NCBI GenBank assembly: GCA_030737875.1
Contig: CM060922.1
Span: 317,665,456 to 317,729,455, forward strand
Origin: Allium sativum
Lineage: Eukaryota; Streptophyta; Magnoliopsida; Asparagales; Amaryllidaceae
DNA length: 64,000 nt
Direction of reading: 5' to 3'
Shown: piece by piece, positions 35,359 to 48,053 of the stretch
How positions within the stretch are numbered: the stretch's first letter is position 1
Layout: every line of letters starts with the position of its first letter
Program-made: the position numbers and the translations under genes
Notes under the pieces: model-generated
What the model was told of the DNA's origin: nothing
The model's database searches: none
Seen by the model: only the letters and a program-made list of their open reading frames with translations

Positions 35359-37205
35359 ATGGGATAAAATATCTAGATATTTTATTTTTATTATTATTAT
35401 ATTCGTTTCACCTTCAAAAAATCCGTGTGATCACACACGGTACTCAACAATCACCAAACTGGACATGCAGCTACAGTTCGACATTACGGTCCCAACGAAA
35501 CTGGTTTCGTCGAATTCTAACTCCGTTTGCTCACACAGCCTATTTTTAACCGTTAGAATACTGACTGTTTTTCACTCTAAAAATTCATACGACCACACAA
35601 TAACTCTAAAAATCACGGAACTTGGAATCTAGCAATAATTTGATGTTGCAGATCCAACAAAATTAGTTTCGTCGAATTCTGAGGTCGTTTGCAAAAGTGG
35701 CTATTTTTACAGCTCTGGATGACCCATTTAAATATATAAATATATTTATATTAAATATAAATAAATTTATATTATCATATATATTCACCGAGGAATATCA
35801 TACAGCTCCAGTATATTTATTTACTCGCTATTCCGAGTCCAGATTGAATTGATATTCAATTTACATTGAAAAACCATTTTATAACGTATATAAAGCGTTA
35901 CGAATTATAAAGGAATTTCACAGCGACTTTTCAAAAATTTGATTTGGACATACATCAAAATCTACACGCCGAAATCCCGATTTTTCTCTTCCACTAGAAA
36001 GATATGCTCCACCAGCTCCACACGTTTCTTGTTTCACAGAAATCCGACTTAAAACGAATCCTGTACATTCAGTTGAAGTTCGAATCGCCAATTTACGAAC
36101 TGCAGCGCCATTTCGAGCTCGATTATAATTATAATATAATTATACGTTCAAACTGTCGCCGATTGAATATATTCGTCGATATAATTCAACTCTAAGCTGA
36201 ATTAAATCTAAGGGACGACCCCGTTCACAGAATATTGTTATTCCCAATATTTTTGATTATTTCTGAATTAAATATATTATTGTATTATTTAATTTAATTA
36301 AATATTCACTATAATTAATTAACGACGATTTAATTCCCTAAATCACTATTTATATAATTAAATAAATTAATTATAATACCCCTGACAATGCGGGTCATTA
36401 CATTCTTCCCCACTTAAAATAATTTCGTCCTCGAAATTGCTAAGTTAGAGGACGACCTTATCTATTGGAATTCCTAAGATTTGTTAACCTCTCAACTTCA
36501 GTTTCACTGGACCAATTAATATCACTAAAATATTAATTCATTCTGACCAACTAAAATTTTCAAAAATTCTGAAAATTTTCTAACACTTTAAATTTTCAGA
36601 AAATTTCACCATAACCTCCTTTGTACAACCCTATCGGTAAAACCACAACTTGCCTCTCTAGGCCTTATCCAACCCAAAAGAAAATCAAAACGCCAAGCGG
36701 CTTGCCAATTCAGCTCATAAATTCCAAACTCATATAAAATATAAACTTGTACCTTTTTGCTGGGCATATCATTATATCCCTACCATCTGTTATCAACTCG
36801 GCATATACAAATGACATCCCAATCAACTCCAACCAAGTTATTCTTAACACAACCATTCGCTTATTCAAGCCGAATTCAATTTCAAATTCGAGTTTCAAAT
36901 TACATACTCTCAACTTATCATTTCAAATCCAAATCCAGATTATTCTCTAATCACTTCCAGTTTTTCTTAACCTATCATCTCAAGTTAAATTCTGGTTTAT
37001 TATTTACTTTTACCATCCCATTCGAATTAACTTCACAAGTTAAAATTTAAATTTCTAGAACTTAAATTCCTGGGTAAATTTCAAATCAATTTGAAATCAT
37101 ACTGCCAATTCAAAACCTTTGAATTTCTAAACAACTTGTTTTCTCAAAACAATTCAAATCAAAATCTCTGGTAGTAATCCACCACTTCGAAACTCGAAAA
37201 TCACA

Positions 37206-37232
37206 CCGATGATACTGTGCAGTCATCATCGG
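37206..37232 (-). other. Hairpin in the interior of element B
   Basis: CCGATGAT-ACTG pairs with CAGT-C-ATCATCGG: 12 pairs, one bulged base and a 2-base loop. The same flanks (CTTCGAAACTCGAA) and the same place as in element C, with changed but still paired arms. It lies ~555 nt downstream of the primer site. Confidence 0.6.
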
Positions 37233-37785
37233 AATTACTTTCCAGCGACCCAAGTGATTTCAATACTATATCATTTCAAAACCCTTACTAAATACATCCA
37301 TTTTGAAAACATCTCAAAACCTCCCAGGAACTTAAAATTTCCTTATTTTAATTCCAAATCTGATTTAATTCATATTTAATTCATCTTATTTCACGTATTT
37401 CAATTATATGAATTCTGATTGGTTATATATAACCATTTCACTTTTATAATCTTACTCGATTATAATACAACCAATATATCTAATATATATATTTTCTCAA
37501 TATCAGGATATAATTTTGGGTAAATTTATTCTATTTACCCTCTTTTCAAAACATACCGTGTCGACCCATTGTATTCAAGTGTTTATCAACTCTTACCGAC
37601 ACAGTGGATCAAACTGATCGACCAGAACCCATAAACAACTCAGCTAATGAATCTCCACAATATATAATTATTTTTATATCATATACAAATATGCACTCGT
37701 ATATATACACTCAAACTCAATCTAGGGTATTACTAACCCTATCTCTACCGAGTCACGCCACAGAGCCAAGTAATTCTTAACTTAA

Positions 37786-37797
37786 GCTCTGATACCA
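37786..37797 (-). other. Primer-binding site (tRNA-iMet) of element B
   Basis: Minus strand TGGTATCAGAGC, perfect, two bases from the 5' LTR. Confidence 0.92.
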
Positions 37798-37799
37798 AC

Positions 37800-40700
37800 T
37801 GTAACGACCCGGATTTTCGGCGACTTTGGTTATCGACATAAGCTCGATGTCGATAACTAAAACATCGAAAAATCCTGGTAGTTAATGAAAGAAATTAGAG
37901 GGTGAGGATAGATAAGATAGAAACTTAGAATAGAAGAAGAAAAAGAAGAACTTACATCATCAAAGTAACATGAATCTCACAGCGGAACGAATAACATATA
38001 ATATATAACATAACTTTGAAATATAACAGTTATGTATACAATAGCACTTATCAGAGTACAGCACTTACAACACAGCGGAAATAACTATAGCTATATGATC
38101 CAGAAGCCTCTTGCTCCAGCTCTTCAAGTATATCTATAAATCCCGACTACTTGACTGCCCGTACAAATTTAGGCACCCAAAAGTTTAGGGAAAACAACAA
38201 AGTAAACTCTGGGTCAATCATGGGACTGGTGTGAGTAAAACAGTTTAAACAGGTATATGAACAAGTAAATGATATCTCATAAGACTACGCCGCAGAACGG
38301 AACGGGTTTTTCCCTTATGAGAATCCAAAATATCTTTATATCAAAAACCTTTTGATATTATAATAATGTCTATGTACAAATAGATATCAACTAGCAGAAA
38401 CGCTTTCATCTCACGTTCTACATATATAGTATACAATCAAAATCGCAAGCACGTATTGGATAATGGATTTCCAACTATGACAAGGTATGGAACCACCTTC
38501 CGATCAGTGTACTCTAGGAACGATACACTGGAGTTCAACAAGAACATCTTGTAACTCAGCCACACATGACCGACCACTCATTTGGCTTGAGTGTATCGAA
38601 TGTACATCACCAATGGTTGGGATCAGCAACTGTTCCCGTATATATGGGACAACATTGATAGATTTAAGAAAAAAATGAATATTCTCAAGATAGGTGATTA
38701 TACAACCTACTTCGGTGCGACCTACTTAGCCATGCTGCCTGCCCGATTTCTGTCATTTACCGGTTGATGAGGCTAGAAGCTACGTTTTATCATCACATCA
38801 GATTCACTTCGAATGCCACATTGTCAGATCCATCGAAATCACTAATTGACGTTTACAACAGTACATTATGTGTCAGCTAAAAGAAGTTTCCTTCTCCGCT
38901 TCCACTCTTGGTACGGTTGAAGAAATCAATGTACGTGACCTTTCTGGAAATACTCTGTCAGACATTCATCCATACAAGTCATCCTCATTCACTTAGAATG
39001 TCACATCGTCATACCCGCCAAATCACAAATTGACTTATCCAAAAATAACGCGGGTATACAACTAAGAGAAACAAATTCCTCCGCCACCAAACGTGAATAC
39101 GTTTGAACAGATCAATTTACACGATCCATTGGATATACTCTGTCAGACCTTCATCCATACAAGTTATCCTGGGACTGGACAAACCGAAGTCACTATTCAG
39201 TATATCCATCTTAGTCACTGTTATCTAAGACTTATACAACAGCCCTTGCATTTTACTCCATCTTCAATTATCTTTGGCATATATGATTCGCAACGCTTAT
39301 GCCAATACAGAGTGGTTCTTCGGATAATAATCCAACCGGTCTCTCCATATTAACAACGTTAAAATGGTCAAAACTTCGATCGTCTGTGATTTAACCATCA
39401 ACGAAAAACAAGTGTGCAAACAACGATATTATTTCCAGATGGAAATTATATCGGTAAATCATCAACATATATATATATATATATTCACATTGCTTTATTT
39501 TCTATGTTTAGAAAATATATGTTATTAACACTGGAAAACGTTTTCCATTTGCATATTTACAAATCACTACTCTTCCCCAACTATCAGTCCCTGACTGTGA
39601 ACTAGTATGAGAACAATTCCCTAAGTATAAATCCCGAAGGCCGAAACCAACATCAGATAGACACTTAGAAAACCATTCAATTTACTAATCTCTAGTCAGT
39701 TCTAATTTTACTTAACTCTATTTGATTAACTCTGATTTATTAACTCAAACTGGATAATTCTAACCGATCAACTCTAACTGGTCAACCTTAATTAATTAAC
39801 TCTAACTGGTTTTACTTGGTTTGATTAACTCAATTTATTAACTCGACTGACTAATTCAACTCGATTAACCTAACTTGATTTACTTATCTCGATTAACTGA
39901 ACTAATCACTTTGATTAACTCGACTAATTCACTTTGGTTAACTTAACCAATTCACTTAACTAATTCACTTAGTTTAACTTAACTAATTCGCTTAACTCAT
40001 GTCGAATAAACTATATTCGATAACTCCTCTAACTCTATTCGAATAAACTATATTCGATTTACTCATTTACTCTATTCAAATAAATTATATTCGATTAACT
40101 CCTTTTTTCTATTCGAATAAACTATATTCGATTAACTCCTTTGATTTAACTCTAATCGATTAACTCCATCGAATAAACTATATTCGATAACTCCTTCGAT
40201 TTAACTAATATTCTATAACTCACTTCGATTAACTAATAATCGATAACTCCTTCGAATAAACTACATTCGATAATCTCCTCTCGAATAAATGATATTCGAT
40301 AATCTTCCCTTTCGATTTAACAAATCGATAACTCCTTTTCGAATAACTAAATTCGATAACTCCTTTCGATTTAACTAATCGATAACTCCCTTCGATGAAA
40401 CTAACATCGATACTCCCTTCGATGAAATTAACATCGATTAACTCCTTTCGATGAAACTAACATCGATTAACTCCTTTCGATGAAACTAACATCGATTAAT
40501 TTAACTCGACGAACTTAACTCGACTCACTTATCTCGATAATCTAACTCAAGAACTTAACTCGATTAACTTATCTCGATAATCTAACTCAAAAACTTAACT
40601 CCTATCGAATAACTAATATTCGATTTAACTTCATTCGCTTGACTCTAGATCGCAGCGATCACAATGGTTACGCCTGACTCCCTCAGGAAACATCCGACCG

Positions 40701-43700
40701 CCGTAGGCTATTTACAGCCCTGCGAATTACGCTAGCAGTCGTACGAGATGGCAACTTATCCTGAATAACTCTGTTTGACTAACTCTATCTCAAATAACTA
40801 TATTTGATAACTTCTACATCGAATAAGTGGTATTCGATAACTTAACTCGATTATCAACTCGAAAATCTTAACTCGAATCGATTAACTCCAACTGATTAAC
40901 TTGACTTAATTAACTCATTGGTTAACTTGACTTACTTAACTCACTGGTTAACTCTATTGAACTGGTTAACTCTACTGAACTGGTTAACTGTGCTGAACTG
41001 GTTAACTCTATTCAACTAACTCGACTCGACTAACCCCTTTCGAATAGCATATTCGTTTTACTAACTTTCGAATACCATATTCGATTTACTCCCTTCGATT
41101 TCCATATTCGATTTAACTCCTTTCGAATACCATATTCGATTTACTTTATTCACTTTATAAAGATTTCCTTTTTAACAACGTTTTATTCATTTGAAAAGAT
41201 TTACTTTTAAATAACGGTTCTACACTTTAAAAATGATTTTCTTTTTAACAACGTTTTATTCATTTGAAAAGATTTACTTTTAAATAACGGTTCTACACTT
41301 TAAAAATGATTTCCTTTTTATAACGTTCCTTTTTCAATTCTATTTGTAAATGGTTTACAAATATTTCCTTTTCAAATTTATTCTTGAAATATTCTTACTC
41401 CTTAAATTCTCTGAAAAATTCGCCATAACCTCCTTTGTAACGGGAGCATCGGGAAAATCCCCAAACCCGCCACACAGGCCTTTCCATTCGAAAAGGAAAT
41501 GTTTTGAATTTATTCCCTTTTTAAATTATCTCCTATTTATAAATATTTCAATTTATAAATATTCCTTATTTATAAATATTCAAATTTATAAATATCTCTT
41601 ATTTATAAATATTCCAATTTATAAATATCCTATTTTCAATATCACTTTGAAAATCCCCTTATCAACATTTCGGTATGTTATGGTATTCGATCATATCAAA
41701 TCACGATGTTCAATATCGTCCATACACACATAATCAACAACAGGTTATAATTCACATCATATATCAAAATATATGAAAAACAATAAAATAACTGTTGAGG
41801 AATCTAGTTGGATTCCTCCAACCTGTTCCCCTGCATCCACAGATGTTACACAATAAAATCAACATCACTTTCAGTTCCATATGATATATTCTGTTAAAAA
41901 GAATCAATATAGAAATTTAACTAACTGACTAGCAATTCAATCAAACAGTCAACACACAGTCAATCAGCCAATATTTAACAGTTCTAACAATACAACGTGA
42001 AAATATATACTGTTCAGGGTTGGTGAGTTTTACTCACCGTTGCGCGTTAACCGTTGAATAACGGTTTGCGTTATTTGATTTCGATGGACAATTTATTTCG
42101 CCATAAATTGTAACTAGCTCGGATTCACTCCCAGTTAGCTCCATGGTGTAATGTCCGTCCACACGATCCCAACGCAACTGACGGTTCTCGATTTCGACTC
42201 CGTATGAGCTAGATACCGCGTAAACAAGTTAACACATTTCAATTTAAAATAAAAACTTGAATTTCTATTTCTTATTGGGCTTTTACCATTACTAGGCCAA
42301 TACACCCTTTTGAAAATACCAGCCCGCACAACCTTTCTTCCCCGATGTGGTGCTCCTGTCTCCACAAAGCCATTGCCGAACCTTTCATCACCATTTCCAA
42401 GTCGTTTCTCCATCGTTCAACTTCCAACAAAAACCATTGCACTCCTCTCTCGAATCTCATCCTCCCCAACACAAAAACTTGGAACTCGCACCCCCGGTAG
42501 AAAATCCGTTTGTCGACCTTCCCTGTCATACGCAACAGACCACCGACCCTTTATAGCACCAAATTTCACCAAATACCCAAAACTCAAACTAGAAAACACC
42601 ACAAACTTGAATCCAAATTCCATTCTTCGAATTAGTGTCCACAAACGAAACAAAGTCGAACCCTAGTTTCGACTGTACATTTTGAACATCAACGGAACTT
42701 CGTCGCTCACCACAAAAGTGGTATCAAATTGAAGCTTGAGTGATGAGGAACATATGTATATAAGTATTGAAATTTCTAGTAATTTCTTTTGATTTGTTCT
42801 TGATTTTTCAAAGGAGGAAGTTTTACTGTGAAATGAAAAAGAGAGAATGGCGCATTTTCTTGCTTCGTTGACTTCTGAAATGAAGTGTTTTTAGGTTTTA
42901 AGGGGGGTATTTATAATGGGATAAAATATCTAGATATTTTATTTTTATTATTATTATATTCGTTTCACCTTCAAAAAATCCGTGTGATCACACACGATAC
43001 TCAACAATCACCAAACTAGACATGCAGCTACAGTTCGACATTACGGTCCCAACGAAACTGGTTTCGTCGAATTCTAACTCCGTTTGCTCAGACAGCCTAT
43101 TTTTAACCGTCAGATTACTGACTGTTTTTCACTCTAAAAATTCGTACGGCCACACAGTAACTCTAAAAATCATGGAACTTGGAATCTAGCAATAATTTGA
43201 TGTTGCAGATCCAACAAAATTAGTTTCGTCGAATTCTGAGGTCGTTTGCAAAAGTGGCTATTTTTACAGCTCTGGATGACCCATTTAAATATATAAATAT
43301 ATTTAAATTAAATATAAATAAATTTATATTATCGTATATATTCACCGAGGAATATCATACAGCTCTAGTATATTTATTTACTCGCTATTCCGAGTCCATA
43401 TTGAATTGATATTCAATTTACATTGAAAAACCATTTTATAACGTATATAAAGCATTACGAATTATAAAGGAATTTCACAGCGACTTTTCTAAAATTTGAT
43501 TTGGACATACATCAAAATCTACATGACGAAATCCCGATTTTTCTCTTCCACTAGAAAGATATACTCCACCAGCTCCACACGTTTCTTGTTTCACAGAAAT
43601 CCGACTTAAAACGAATCCTGTACATTCAGTTGAAGTTCGAATCGCCAATTTACGAACTGCAGCGCCATTTCGAGCTCGATTATAATTATAATATAATTAT

Positions 43701-43959
43701 ACGTTCAAACTGTCGTCGATTGAATATATTCGTCGATATAATTCAACTCTAAACTGAATTAAATCTAAGGGACGACCCCGTTCACAGAATATTGTGATTC
43801 CCAATATTTTTGATTATTTCTGAATTAAATATATTATTATATTATTTAATTTAATTAATTATTCACTATAATTAATCAACGACGATTTAATTCCCTAAAT
43901 CACTATTTATATAATTAAATTAATTAATTATGATACCCCTGACAATGCGGGTCATTACA
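37800..43959 (-). repeat. 5' LTR of element B (6.2 kb)
   Basis: Close copy of 30119-36402. The visible length differences are a 7-bp instead of 71-bp TA tract (38639-38645), one fewer ~55-bp unit near 41080-41130, and a shorter G run near 42900. The frame 41350-41733 contains Ile/Tyr/Lys-rich repeats from AT-rich DNA and is not a gene. Frames at 42135-42666 mirror those at 34555-35086. Confidence 0.92.
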
Positions 43960-46900
43960 CATTTCTTATGATTTTACACTAATTATTGATATTTTTAATA
44001 ATTTTATCAAGGCCCGTACAGCCGATTTCCATAAACAGCCATCGAATTGCACTTACAGCGACCTTTTTCAAATTTGGTTTGGACATAATTCCAAATCCAA
44101 CCATTAGATTTAAAATCTCTAATATTCGTTAGAAATATCTTTTCGATATGAACCCAACGGTTCTGGTTTTAGGAGAATCTGACGGTCGGATCACCCGTAA
44201 TGTCCACTCGAAGTCAATGGTCGAAATTCGCGAACTGCCGTGGCGCGGCGCGTTCTATTCAGGCCATTATATATAATATATATTATATATATTTCGTCGA
44301 TTCCATTTAAAACGTATTTTATAAATCGTTTTAAATTCGTTTTCAAAACGATTTCAACTTCATATTCAATTTCAAATCAAAATTGAATATTCCACATCAT
44401 CGATATATAAATGATAATAGTTTCAAAACATCAGATTTTGAAATCACTTCATTTTTTATGTTCATTATAAAAATGAATAAAATCGATATAAATATCGTTC
44501 GTGTCAAAATGCCGTTAATCTAATCAACACGGCTTTATATATTTAAATATCTTCGTGTCCATTCCAAATCGGACATCAAAATCAGATTTTGATCTTTTAC
44601 AAATATTATTTTAAAATATTCTTTATTTTAAAATATTCATTCTTTCCGAACTAGAACCAGAATTACAATATAATGTTATTATATGGATTTCATACACACA
44701 TGTACATAATAATAATCAAACACTGTCAACCATCATTTAAAGGGCATTCTACACTGCATAAGCATCAAATATAAATATTTAACGCTTATAACAGTCTATC
44801 AACCAATCGATTGACATATAGCCAATTATTGGGACTAGTGTATGTCATATATCATCCCAGTACTCGTGTGGGGTTTCAAACAATCAAACACAAGTTTTAT
44901 TTGTGCAGTTGGGCGATGTGTAAAATTTATTGTCCCAATCCATATCAGTCAAATAAGTGTACATAAAAAATCATCCGATTTGTTTATGAATATTTATTTT
45001 ATTCATATACACATTAAAATTTATATTTTTAACTAAAAAATATTTTATTCCCTTCCACATCACACAATCTATTTTCACAACACAATCAAATAAACAAACA
45101 AGTCTTCCATGGTCTGTGGACGATGGGTGTCGGGTGATGCTAAGCACCGTCTACATCCTGGTATATATTTTAACTGGAAATAAAATTAAAGTGAGCATTT
45201 CTCACCTTTAGGATCCACTTTGCCGTTCTATTCTGAATTACATAACAGTGCTGACTCGACTAAAATTTCCAATGCAATCTTATTCACGCTGTTCATAGTA
45301 AAAATCACATTTTTATTTCAATTCTAAAAATTATATTTTTACTTTGCTAAAATTATATTTTTACTTCAAAACCATACGTGTAAAAATCACATCTTTAACA
45401 CGATGTTTACATTATAAAGATAATCTTTTTGTCGCTACTCCATACAAATAAAAATCATTTGTTTTATCATTGCTTTATATATTAAAAAAAAATCATATTT
45501 TTATATTTCTAAAAATATTTTCATATCACTCACTAGTTAAAAATCATATCTTTTCTATTTTAAAATTCGTATCTTTTTATAATAAAAAATCAAAGCTTTA
45601 TGTTTTCTCAAAATCACATCTTTTAAACAATTAAAAAAAAATCATGTCTTGTAAATTAAAAATCATAACTTTCTAATGTATTTCATAACAAGAATCACAT
45701 TTTCATTCTCATATAAACTGATTTTTAATAATGCTATTGTATTAGACTAAACTTATCATTTAAAATAAAAAAAGAAAAAGAAAAAGAAAGCTTACTGGTG
45801 GAAATGGGGTTGATCTGCGTCAAAGTGGAGCAGGGGGGCGCTGCGTCGGATTGGCGGCTCAGGAGGGGTTTTTTGCCGTTGGTGGCAGCGGCAAGGGGAG
45901 GCTAAGCGACACGATGGGCTCCGGCGTCGCGGGTTCGATCGATGGTTGGGGGGTTTCACTAGCGCGAGGTCGACAATGGAGTGGTGGAGGCGGAGGGGAA
46001 GGCGATACAGATGGTGGAGGGAGGTCGATGAGGTATCGGCGAATGACGGTGGCCATTTTTTAATTTAGGGCTCGGGTTTTACTTATTGGAGAAAGTGAAG
46101 ACTGGGGAGGGGGTGGTTAAGTGTAAAGTTTTTATATATAATGTTTATTTATTTTCCATTTACTTTCAAAAAGGTTATCTTTTCATTTGAACTCCAAATG
46201 AGGCCCAACGACTGTCACCCCTAGCTAATTACCCCCATTTCGAGCATAATGGGATATGATTTGTAACCCAATTCAGCCGTTACGATCAGTTCCCGCTAAA
46301 TTTAAAATATAAATCATTATATTTTAAATTCAAACACACATTTCAATTTACTAGGGCCATATACTGACTCCAAAAATTCCAGAAAAATTATTTCTACCTT
46401 CGTATTGATGATACGGTCCTAAGAAAACTAATTTTTTTCAATTTTGGAGACCGTTTGAAAAATGGCCATTTTCTGGTCGATCCAAATTGACTTAAACTAT
46501 CAAAACACATTTTCTTTTGCTACGCTCACATATTAATCCCAAAAATCATAAATTTTGGAATCTAGCAATAACTTGACATCCCGGATCCAACAAAAGTGGT
46601 TTCATCGAAAACGGTGGTCGTTTGCAAATTTTCCATTTTTAAGGGCTATATTTCCATAGCGACTATTCTGAATTTTCAACTGGGCATAACTTTTTATTCC
46701 CGCTATGAAATTTCAATTTTTCGGATTTGTCGGAAAGATATTTTCAAATAGATTATAATATTTTTGGTTTTGCTAAAATCCAGTTTATTTTGAATCCTGG
46801 ACATTCATTTGAAATTTGAAATCGAATTTTCAAACTACCGTGCCATTTCCAATTCCTTTTATATTTAAAATTAAATTATTCATTTTAACTTCGTCGAAAA

Positions 46901-47010
46901 TAAATTTTCCTTCGTTATTATTTAAAATAATTAATTTTAAATATTCAAAATTCATTAAAATTGCTAAAATAAAAAAATTTAAATTGGTTCTGATTTTCCG
47001 GGTTGTTACA
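43960..47010 (-). repeat. 5' LTR of element C, second segment
   Basis: Continues the LTR after the B insertion (first five bases are the CATTT duplication) and aligns with 22986-26105. It contains the GC-rich block (45790-46060), the AT-rich U3 and the end GGGTTGTTACA. A short palindromic AT stretch (44266-44292) replaces the longer (AT)n tract of the other LTR. Confidence 0.9.
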
Positions 47011-48053
47011 TGAAGTTTTTAATGAATAGATATCCGAAGCTTTCTTAAAAGTTTGGGGTAAGATAAGACTGTACTTCTGCTTCTAGTAGAAGTTAAAAAA
47101 GATAAGCACATCAAAATATATAGTAATGATATTGGATTCAAGAGAAAATCTTTAAATAAGTTGCATCTTACTTATGTCATTTAATTTATATTTTATATTG
47201 ACTAAATATCTTGAGGATATGGTGTTGTATGACATTTTAAACATCTTCCAAATTGAAAATTAATTATTATTTTCCTTTGAAAGCGACATTAATTATTTAC
47301 AAAATATTAAGTCAAATGATGTTTCAATTCATATGTCTTATATTTCATTTTAGTTTGTAAGTTTTAGCTAGTTTATTTTGGATTTTTGAATAGGCACGTA
47401 GATTGTGAACCATTAGATTCGTTTATCTTTACGTGGAATGTGGAATTCAAGGGATATCTAGCGGTTGATACTACTTGTGTCTAATTTTGTGACCAAATAA
47501 ACTTACCCTTATATATAGGTAAAAAAAATCAATGATTACCGAAGCATGTATAGTGTATGTTAAAGTTCCCAAGTATGGTAATTTTAGAGGTAACAAACTG
47601 TTCTAAGATAGTGTAAGTGTTTCAATGCTTAAGTGTCCTGATAGTATAAATATTTGTTAAATCATATTAAATGATGAAATATAAAAGGTTCTGAAGAATA
47701 TAAATAAATTTTTAGGTTATAAAGAATGCAAAGAAAAATAAGTGTATATTACAACCTTCTTTTAAGTATTATTACAATGTAAATCTTGGTATAATCCATA
47801 ATCAGTAGATTACTTGCTACTTTTTAGTACCTTCATAACGAAACTCTTAATATATATCAAAGGCATCTTTACAATAAGAAAAAATTATATAAAGCATATA
47901 ATGAAAGCAATGAGGTATTTTTCATAAGAATAGCATACAAAATGCATCAAATGCAAATAACATTTTAAAAGAATTTTTTTGAAAAATTGATTATATCAAA
48001 GGAAACCATTAATAAATGATGAACATATAAAGAAGAGGAAATAGAATTGTCAT
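47011..48053. other. Unassigned DNA right of element C
   Basis: The first five bases are the target duplication. The rest should continue the copia-like DNA left of 20094. No frame or motif is convincing. The part 47880-48048 resembles 17205-17380 in the same orientation. Confidence 0.45.

Larger units (their letters stand above)
30119..36402 (-). repeat. 3' LTR of element B (6.3 kb)
   Basis: Runs from TGTAACGACCCGG to GCGGGTCATTACA. It includes a 71-bp (TA)n tract at 30954-31024, a long TTAACTC/TTCGA-rich tandem array (32090-33560), a 73-bp tandem duplication (33582-33740), AT-rich TTTATAAAT repeats (33950-34045), a GTGAGT-type donor (34452-34457), a GC-rich block (34730-35090) and a TATA box (35351-35358). 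Open frames in the GC block (34555-35086, both strands) are unrelated to known families. Confidence 0.92.
36403..37799 (-). other. Non-coding interior of element B
   Basis: A purine-rich tract on the minus strand (36403-36415) and the motif TTTCGTCCTCGAAAT (36424-36438) lie beside the 3' LTR. The remaining ~1.3 kb is AT-rich with no credible frame. The region 37180-37260 is similar to 26725-26800 in element C and contains the hairpin. Frames at 36710-37050 occur on both strands over simple AT-rich sequence and have no support. Confidence 0.85.
30119..43959 (-). mobile_element. Element B: giant-LTR non-autonomous retrotransposon
   Basis: A complete minus-strand element of 13.8 kb. The LTRs are 30119-36402 (6,284 bp) and 37800-43959 (6,160 bp), so about 90% of its length is LTR. 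The interior of 1,397 bp has no protein frame. The target duplication CATTT (30114-30118 and 43960-43964) is perfect. The LTRs look nearly identical by eye, for example two differences in the first ~120 bp, so insertion is recent compared with host element C. Primer site and pre-polypurine motif are of Tekay type. It must use proteins from another element. Confidence 0.93.
20095..47010 (-). mobile_element. Element C: giant-LTR non-autonomous retrotransposon (split by element B)
   Basis: Minus-strand element with LTRs at 20095-26105 and 27125-30118 plus 43960-47010, and only 1,019 bp of interior. Flanking 5-mers are TAAAG (20090-20094) and TGAAG (47011-47015), a target duplication with one change. 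It has a primer site for tRNA-Met and a TCGAGGACGAAAA motif before the polypurine tract, both shared with Tekay-type elements. No Gag or Pol frame is present, so movement must have depended on proteins supplied by another element. LTR divergence, judged by eye, is clearly greater than for element B, which sits inside it. Confidence 0.9.

Noticed and set aside
41350..41733. 127-residue frame with Ile/Tyr/Lys repeats
   Set aside because: Translates TTTATAAAT-type AT-rich repeats in LTR B. The other LTR has the same DNA with the frame broken.
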